From positions 2,604,001 to 2,668,000 of the forward strand of contig JARUPY010000271.1 in the NCBI GenBank assembly GCA_029817715.1: a stretch of DNA of 64,000 nucleotides. Reading direction: 5' to 3'. Numbering within the stretch: position 1 is the first letter of the stretch; each line of letters opens with the position of its first letter. Of this stretch, positions 58,214-64,000 are shown one piece after another. The notes under the pieces are model-generated. The model was not told the DNA's origin and did not search any database. It saw only the letters and a program-made list of their open reading frames with translations. This DNA is from Melastoma dodecandrum. Taxonomy: Eukaryota; Streptophyta; Magnoliopsida; Myrtales; Melastomataceae. A program made the translations under genes and the position numbers.

Positions 58214-58927
58214 ATGGCGGAGCTCGATCCCTTCCTCCTCAAATCCAACGTCCCCCGCCTTAAGCTCTTCGGTTTCAGTGTCCCCGACAAGGAGGAATCA
58301 TCGTCGTCCGCCATGCCGGATGGCGGGCGTCAGTCCAACGCCTCGCCCCTGGACGACCCTTCCTTGGAAGGGTTCGCGGCTGGCGCAGGCGGGGAACGCA
58401 AGTACGAGTGCCAGTACTGCTGCAGGGAATTCGCAAACTCGCAGGCTTTGGGGGGTCACCAGAACGCCCACAAGAAGGAGAGGCAGCAGCTCAAGAGGGC
58501 CCAGATGCAGGCCACGCGCAACGCCGCCGCCGCCTTCTCGTTCATGCGGAACCCCATCGTGTCGGCCTTTGCTCCACCTCCGCACCTCCTGGCACCCGCG
58601 GGGTCAGTGCTTATTCAGGCGGCAGCCCCCGCGTCCCCTTCATGGGTCTACGTGCCACGTGCGGCTCCGCCCTTCCATGTGCACGGTGGTGTTTTCGGAG
58701 ACGGAGGAGGGAGAGGCGGGGGCATACCGGGGTATGGAGGAGGAGGAGCAGGGGAACAATCCGGCGGGTTGACCGGGATGGTGCCTGGAGGGAGCAACAG
58801 TCGACGGGCAGGAGCATTCGACGGGACATCGCTGAGTAAGTTCTCGGAAGAGGGGAGCGGTGGGCCAAGCTTCGACGATGGGCTGGGCCTCGACTTGCAT
58901 CTCGGCTTGGCTCCAGCCGCGCCCTGA
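58214..58927 (+). CDS. Single C2H2 zinc-finger protein with EAR-like repression motif (GIS/ZFP8-type)
   Basis: An intronless gene of 237 residues, as is usual for this class. The N terminus (residues 14-24, [11 protein letters not shown]) is a conserved short block. One C2H2 finger lies at residues 64-86 (Cys66, Cys69, His82, His86) and contains the plant-specific QALGGH motif. The tail is Gly/Ser-rich and ends with LDLHLGLAP, an LxLxL EAR-type repression motif at residues 228-236. Proteins of this design (GIS, GIS2, ZFP5, ZFP8) regulate trichome and root-hair development under gibberellin and cytokinin; the particular target here is unknown. Confidence 0.93.
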   Translation: MAELDPFLLKSNVPRLKLFGFSVPDKEESSSSAMPDGGRQSNASPLDDPSLEGFAAGAGGERKYECQYCCREFANSQALGGHQNAHKKERQQLKRAQMQATRNAAAAFSFMRNPIVSAFAPPPHLLAPAGSVLIQAAAPASPSWVYVPRAAPPFHVHGGVFGDGGGRGGGIPGYGGGGAGEQSGGLTGMVPGGSNSRRAGAFDGTSLSKFSEEGSGGPSFDDGLGLDLHLGLAPAAP

Positions 58928-61507
58928 AGAAGACTTGGTCGTCTAGCTCTGCGAATTCTCGATTCATAGGATCGGGTCGAATCTTGTACATTTTTCAAGG
59001 TATTAATTGATTGATTTTTTTCCCTTTCCTCCCCAGTTCATCGGTCTAAGACTCATTCGCATAAAGAAAATTTTCAGGAGATGAGAAACTGAAGGCCATT
59101 AAAACTTTCAGAATTAGAATGTTGGGTAGTCACTGGCCATGGCAACTGAGAAGTGATCTGTCTGTCATGGAAATGAGAAAGAAGACGAAGAATATAAAGG
59201 CGACAGTTGATGTTAATTGGCATCAGCATCATGATGTTCTCACGGTTCCTCAAACCGGAGCAATTAAATGTAGGACTTCCGGTCCTTATCACAAGAGCTT
59301 GGCTGTGGCTGGAAAAAAAAAATAGCTTTCTATATATCCCTCATTCGTCCGGTCCGTTTACTTTAGCCATCATCGTCAGCATGAACGGAAAAGCAGGAGC
59401 TGATCATTTGAAGGATATTCGACCTAACTACATATCCTTCATTGCCGAATGTTTCGAATACCATAAGTCGGTCGGACAACGAAGGTCCTTCCCAACAGCA
59501 GTGCTCCTTCCGTTCAAAGAACCACGTGGATATCTTGTAGCAATGTTACTTACTAATCAGGCGTGAAGAAATTTCCACTTCTTGCCATCTCTGAACCGTC
59601 GCCTCAAAAAGGCAAAGGATTATCGCATGATACGGATACTAGAAAACGGCTCTACATAATCATAATGAAGTTCCAGACGCATAAAGAACTCGAGGCAACG
59701 CGAGGAATACTGAGGAGCTCTAGCTCCGTTGAGGAATGTCCCCGCCATTAGAACATCTTCGATATCGTTGGCTTAAGAAATTCAGGTTTTAGGAAGTAAA
59801 ACATTATCCCTCGACACGATAGGAAAAAAGAAGGAAGTGTTTAAAAAAGATAAAAAGCTAATCTCAGTGTGTTGGAGACAAAGGTTTGAGGAGGTCAGAG
59901 TCAGTTTTGAATGAAGAGGATGTCGTGTCGGGAGGAGAATGGTTTAACGTCGTGAACCGTACCAGCAATCGAAGCTTAGTGAAGGAAACAAGAAAAGACA
60001 AAACTAACAACTGCTTCCAAGTCGACAATGTAAGTGAGGGGGGTTGGGTTGGCTTCAAGTTCGGGTTAATCAAACGACGATGAACTATCAACGAATGACT
60101 ACTACATAATAGGAAAGAAACTTTTTTCAAAAGAAAGGCCCTTGTCGCTCTTCTGTGAGCGAGCGAGTGTGTGTGCTGGGAAGTGGGGCCGATCGATCAC
60201 ATGCAAAAGAAAACGTAGACCCAAGAAATTCTCCCAACTTGGGGGCGCATCATAATTGTCCACTGAAAATTAGTCAATCGATGGTACGAATCTCATGTTT
60301 AGATTGTCTGGAATCATTGGGGGGGGGGGGGGGGGGGGTTTTTAGGTTACTTTGTCCAATCATTTCATGTGATCATGGTTGTTCCGTCGATCTTAGCCTC
60401 GATCCACGCTCTCCCTTTCCCTCCCTCACATCTAGAACACACTTAAAACATCAGGGCTAAAATCCATAATAATTTGCCGGGGGTGGGGGGCATGAGGATA
60501 ACTTAAAACGGAAGGATATTTTTCGGTGGAGAGGAGGATGGGTGAGGCGACAAAGGTAACATGAAAATGATTAATTTTAGAAAAAGGAAAGGGGGAGGCA
60601 CAAGATCATTATCATAATATCATTTCCCACCAAAGTCCTATCAAGGCACTCGTATGAGCGAGCTGGGTCATCTCCCCTCCCTCCCCCTTCCTTCATTTGA
60701 CTCCATATAGTTGGGTGTTTTCCCATATTATATAACAAAACAATGTTTAAAAACGTGGGCAGATTGGATACAGAACACGATGCTTTTGGGTGAGTGAGTT
60801 CATGTCTCACCATGGGGCCTTTTGGCATTCGGTGGTGGGTTGCTTCTCAATGTGTGTACTTGTGTGGTTGGCTCCTTTTTGGGGGGGGGTTTGGAGGTTG
60901 ATCAAAAGTGGGATAACCCAACTCAGGAAAGAAAAAGAAAAAAGAAAAAGGGAAAGGGCGTTTCTTTTCAAGGGTGGGAGAAGCATAATACAAGTTTATG
61001 GAGATTTGGACACTGGAGCACTAAGTCAAAATATGAAAAAGAATTAAGGGGATTTACTCAGATACATGTTTGTCCAGTTTGGGTTCCTGATCCTTTTCCG
61101 CAACTCGCTCTGTAAAGAAACATCATGACCGGTTGGTACGATGGAATTGTGGGAAAAACTTATCCCACTTAGACGTGTGAAACACGTTTCCCATAACTTT
61201 TGCCTCTTAAATTTTTTTTTTTTTTAAATGACAATATCTATCATGAGTCAGATATCCACCCATTAAGCTATATAGCATGGACAAAAAAATTCGCCATCTC
61301 CGACATCAACTATCTGTAGTGGCTGCAACGCACTGCAGCTCCACGAGAGGAAGAGGCTTGTACACCTAACACCCTTTTCTACCCTGTCGGGGTTTTACCC
61401 ATTTTCAATTCCCCCCCATATGTCACAACTCAGTTAGGAATGAGAACCTTTGAATTCAATAACTATAAGCAATAACAAGCTCCAATAAATGAAGTGACGT
61501 CCTACCT
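58928..61507. other. Intergenic
   Basis: No gene supported. It includes a run of 20 G residues at 60319-60338 and several other G-rich tracts. The open frame at 59207-59566 has a hydrophobic start but no resemblance to a family, and no good leader. Confidence 0.5.
60319..60338 (+). repeat. Homopolymer of 20 G
   Basis: An uninterrupted run of 20 G bases, a potential quadruplex former and a common place for sequencing length error. Confidence 0.85.
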
Positions 61508-63524
61508 TTAACTCGCCAACTCTGGCGCCTTGCCATCAGTGGCAGGAGGTGGCACCTTAGCCTCCTGTCCGACCGCCGTGTCGTTCGTGGCAGATGCTTT
61601 ACTCTCCGGTTCCTCTGGCATGTCGCTGGCCGTCGTTGTTCTACTCTCCTGCTCAACTCGTACGCACGGTCTCCAAATGGTTTCGTTTCCAACATCCATT
61701 AACGCAATGCCTTTGCAAGTCAGCTCGCCCCTGATTTGATCGCTCTTGGCGAATTCCTTGTTCTTGCGGGCTGTCACTCTTTCTTCGATTAGTCTCGAGA
61801 TGTCCTCTTCAGTCAGACCTGCCCTCTCTAGAGCTTTTTCTTTAAACTGCAGAAGAACCTGCATGAAAGGAGTGGGTGTCATCCCATACAGAAAGCCTCT
61901 ACACACTGAAATTCATTTTCCTCTTGGCATGTACCTCAGAATAACTTGAAGGATGCAACAATCCTAGAATGCTCAATATAGCCTTCATTTCTTTTTCCAA
62001 CTGAACCAGTGATTGAAGCACAGCTAGTTGCTGCTGCTTCTGCTTCTTCTGCAATGTGTTCACAACATAGCCCAACGGAATAAAAATGCTTACTAATTCC
62101 TCGGCAAAAAACATATTTGCAGACCGATAGTCACTACATTGAAGTATCAAGCCCTGTATTGGCACCGGCATACCTTGAGGGTGTTCAAGTTACTGTTTAT
62201 GAATTTCAGAGCATCCTGGAAAGCGCCGGTCAGTATGTGTGCCGTATTCAAATCGTCCGATAATTTACTTTGAAACTCGCTCTGCATCTTCTTGATGCAC
62301 TCTTGAGCAGCAGGAAGATTCCGGATGGGCTTTCCTTTCGGTTCAGTAACCCCATTCAGGACTTCCTCAAATGATGACAAGGCATCTTTACAGTCTTGTA
62401 GTGTCTAAACATCATAACACCCAATAGCCAACCCAAAAAGAATTAAATTCAAACTGTGACTGCGTGCTGTTCTAGATGCAGGAAAAACTGGAGCACCAGA
62501 AACAGATGTTTGCAAGAAAGATGACAGCGTAGTGAGCATGGTGACAAACTAAATTGCTGCTAGGACAACGACACAAGATCCAATGAAATCAAAACCAGAG
62601 TGAAGATCCTAAAATTCCTTAAGAAAAAACACTAGCGAGCACGTTAAAACAAGGAAGATCAATCAAAGACCAATACACAGATAACAGAAGAGACAATCCA
62701 GAGCCTCATCATCCCCTTATAGTACTCTGGCGAGAATCACAACTAGTCAAATAGTTATACCTGATATATGTAGTAAATAGCATCTGATGCACCTTCCAGC
62801 TGTGCCACTGTATAATTAAGAGGTGATCGATAGTGTGCACTGATCAAAAAGAACCTCAAAGCCAGGGGATGATACTGCTTGGTAATCTTTAAGACAAAAG
62901 GGATGACAGGTCACACACAGACCAAACATAAAAGTATCCCAATATAAGCAATTACATGATGCATGAACTTAAAACAGGTCCACCTCAACTTACTTCGCGA
63001 ATTGTGAAAAAGTTTCCGAGTGATTTAGACATTTTCTCATTATTGTTTGTCACATGGCCATTGTGCATCCAGTAGCTTATGTTGCTATCGCTGCATGCAG
63101 CGCAACTCTGAGCTACTTCATTTTCATGGTGCGGAAAGATCAGATCAATTCCACCGCCATGAATATCAAACTTGAAGGAGAGATAATGAGCACTCATTGC
63201 ACTGCATTCTATGTGCCACCCTGGTCTTCCAGGACCCCATGGGCTCTCCCAACTAGGTTCACCTGGTTTTGCAGCCTGCAGACATTTGAACTCCTCACTG
63301 TCAATGAAATAGATAATGGTCTGGAAAAGCATGCATATTGAGAGCTCCCTAACCTTCCAGAGGGCAAAATCTGCAGGATTGCGTTTTCTTGCATCAATCG
63401 CAACACGTTCTCCAGCTTTGTGGTTTTCAAGCTTCTGCCCCGATAACCGGCCATAGTTTAAACTTTTATCCACAGAGAAAAATACGTCCCCATCAACAGC
63501 ATACCCATATCCGTTTTCAATTAT
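61508..63524 (-). CDS. Cysteinyl-tRNA synthetase (CysRS), 3' part, cut by the window edge
   Basis: Minus-strand exons 63354-63524, 62994-63275, 62761-62886, 62174-62404, 61935-62048 and 61508-61858 join in phase 0 to 424 residues. The enzyme joins cysteine to tRNA-Cys. Visible blocks are the zinc/active-site segment [18 protein letters not shown] with its His residues, the KMSKS loop in [13 protein letters not shown], and the DALRA-like helical domain. The C-terminal domain ([36 protein letters not shown]) follows. The usual end near ETIWRP is extended by about 50 polar residues rich in Glu, Thr, Ala and Pro. The N-terminal HIGH half is absent: its exons lie beyond 64000, since nothing matching was found between 63525 and 64000. 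Cytosolic or organellar cannot be decided without that part. Confidence 0.93.
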
Positions 63525-64000
63525 CTGCACAGTCCATCAGATCTCCACGTGATGAATACCATTTTAAGGAGATATCAGAATGGAACATGAAAAGCTGAAA
63601 CCAGAGTTCCACTGAGACAGTCAAACAATAAAGATGTCTTGTCATAAACGAAGTACAGTAGAAATTGTAGCCTGATTGTGCCTGTGATTGGGACAACTGA
63701 TCATGAGCTTGTTGGAGAATAAAGCCCGACAATGTCATAAGCAGATAAGAACATTAGTCATACATTCCACCTTAATCCATTGTCAGATGCAAATTATACT
63801 AAAAACCACCTAATGATATATTGCAAACATAATGAGAGCACCATCAAATAAGAAAACCAGTCCAGTCTTACCTCTATAGTGGTATCATTATTCAAACCCA
63901 AACATGATAATGATCGATAACTTTTATCTTGAGAGTTACAATTATTCTGCAGATCATGATGAGAGTTACACACTCAAGAGACGCGGTGTTTTGTCGCAAA

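Noticed and set aside
59207..59566. 119-residue frame with a hydrophobic start
   Set aside because: No family resemblance, no splice context or promoter signal; treated as chance.
1..64000. tRNA, rRNA, CRISPR or prophage content
   Set aside because: No cloverleaf B-box pattern, no rRNA-like stretch, no regularly spaced repeats, no phage genes were seen in reading the window.

Overview
The window is nuclear DNA from a flowering plant, most likely a eudicot. Evidence: genes are split by many short GT-AG introns; the protein families are plant ones (DELLA, MLP/Bet v 1, CAR C2-domain, LRK10L and LRR receptor kinases, the chloroplast NDH subunit L, the ARG1-like J-protein, myosin-binding DUF593 protein); intergenic DNA is AT-rich, with MITE-like elements and microsatellites. 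I cannot name the species. No virus, bacterial operon, CRISPR array, rRNA or tRNA gene was seen.

Layout. 0-9 kb: a fold-back MITE, then a ten-exon O-fucosyltransferase-family gene (+), then a convergent multi-exon CREST-type seven-TM membrane protein gene (-) whose 5' end I could not resolve. 10-14.5 kb: a decayed EamA/DMT transporter (+) followed by an MLP gene (+). 16.9-19.3 kb: a second MLP gene (+) and a CAR-type C2-domain gene (-) with ACGT-core boxes upstream. 20.2-21.8 kb: a badly broken DELLA/GRAS gene (-). 22-24.2 kb: hAT transposon debris. 25.5-26.4 kb: ndhL (-). 28-31 kb: a myosin-binding protein (+). 33.7-36.1 kb: an LRK10L/WAK-type receptor kinase (+). 37.5 kb: a small single-exon protein of unknown function. 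38.5-41.7 kb: an LRR receptor-like kinase with a non-catalytic HGN loop (+). 42.1-43.9 kb: a GT14 core-2/I-branching-type glycosyltransferase (-). 45.8-49.6 kb: an eleven-exon ARG1-like DnaJ protein (+). 49.6-58.2 kb: a long gene-poor stretch. 58.2 kb: a one-finger C2H2 repressor-type zinc-finger gene (+). 61.5 kb to the right edge: the 3' part of cysteinyl-tRNA synthetase (-).

These genes do not form one pathway; this is ordinary plant gene order. The least ordinary content is (i) two pseudogenes, one a DELLA copy with frameshifts flanking the DELLA motif itself, (ii) non-autonomous DNA transposons, one with about 150-bp inverted repeats and a perfect 9-bp target duplication plus a second, degraded copy of the same family 17 kb away, (iii) a 542-bp inverted-repeat element filled with self-complementary subrepeats, and (iv) GC-AG introns. 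I found no convincing new biological system. All splice sites were assigned by eye from reading-frame continuity, GT/AG signals and family knowledge; no alignment or transcript data was used.
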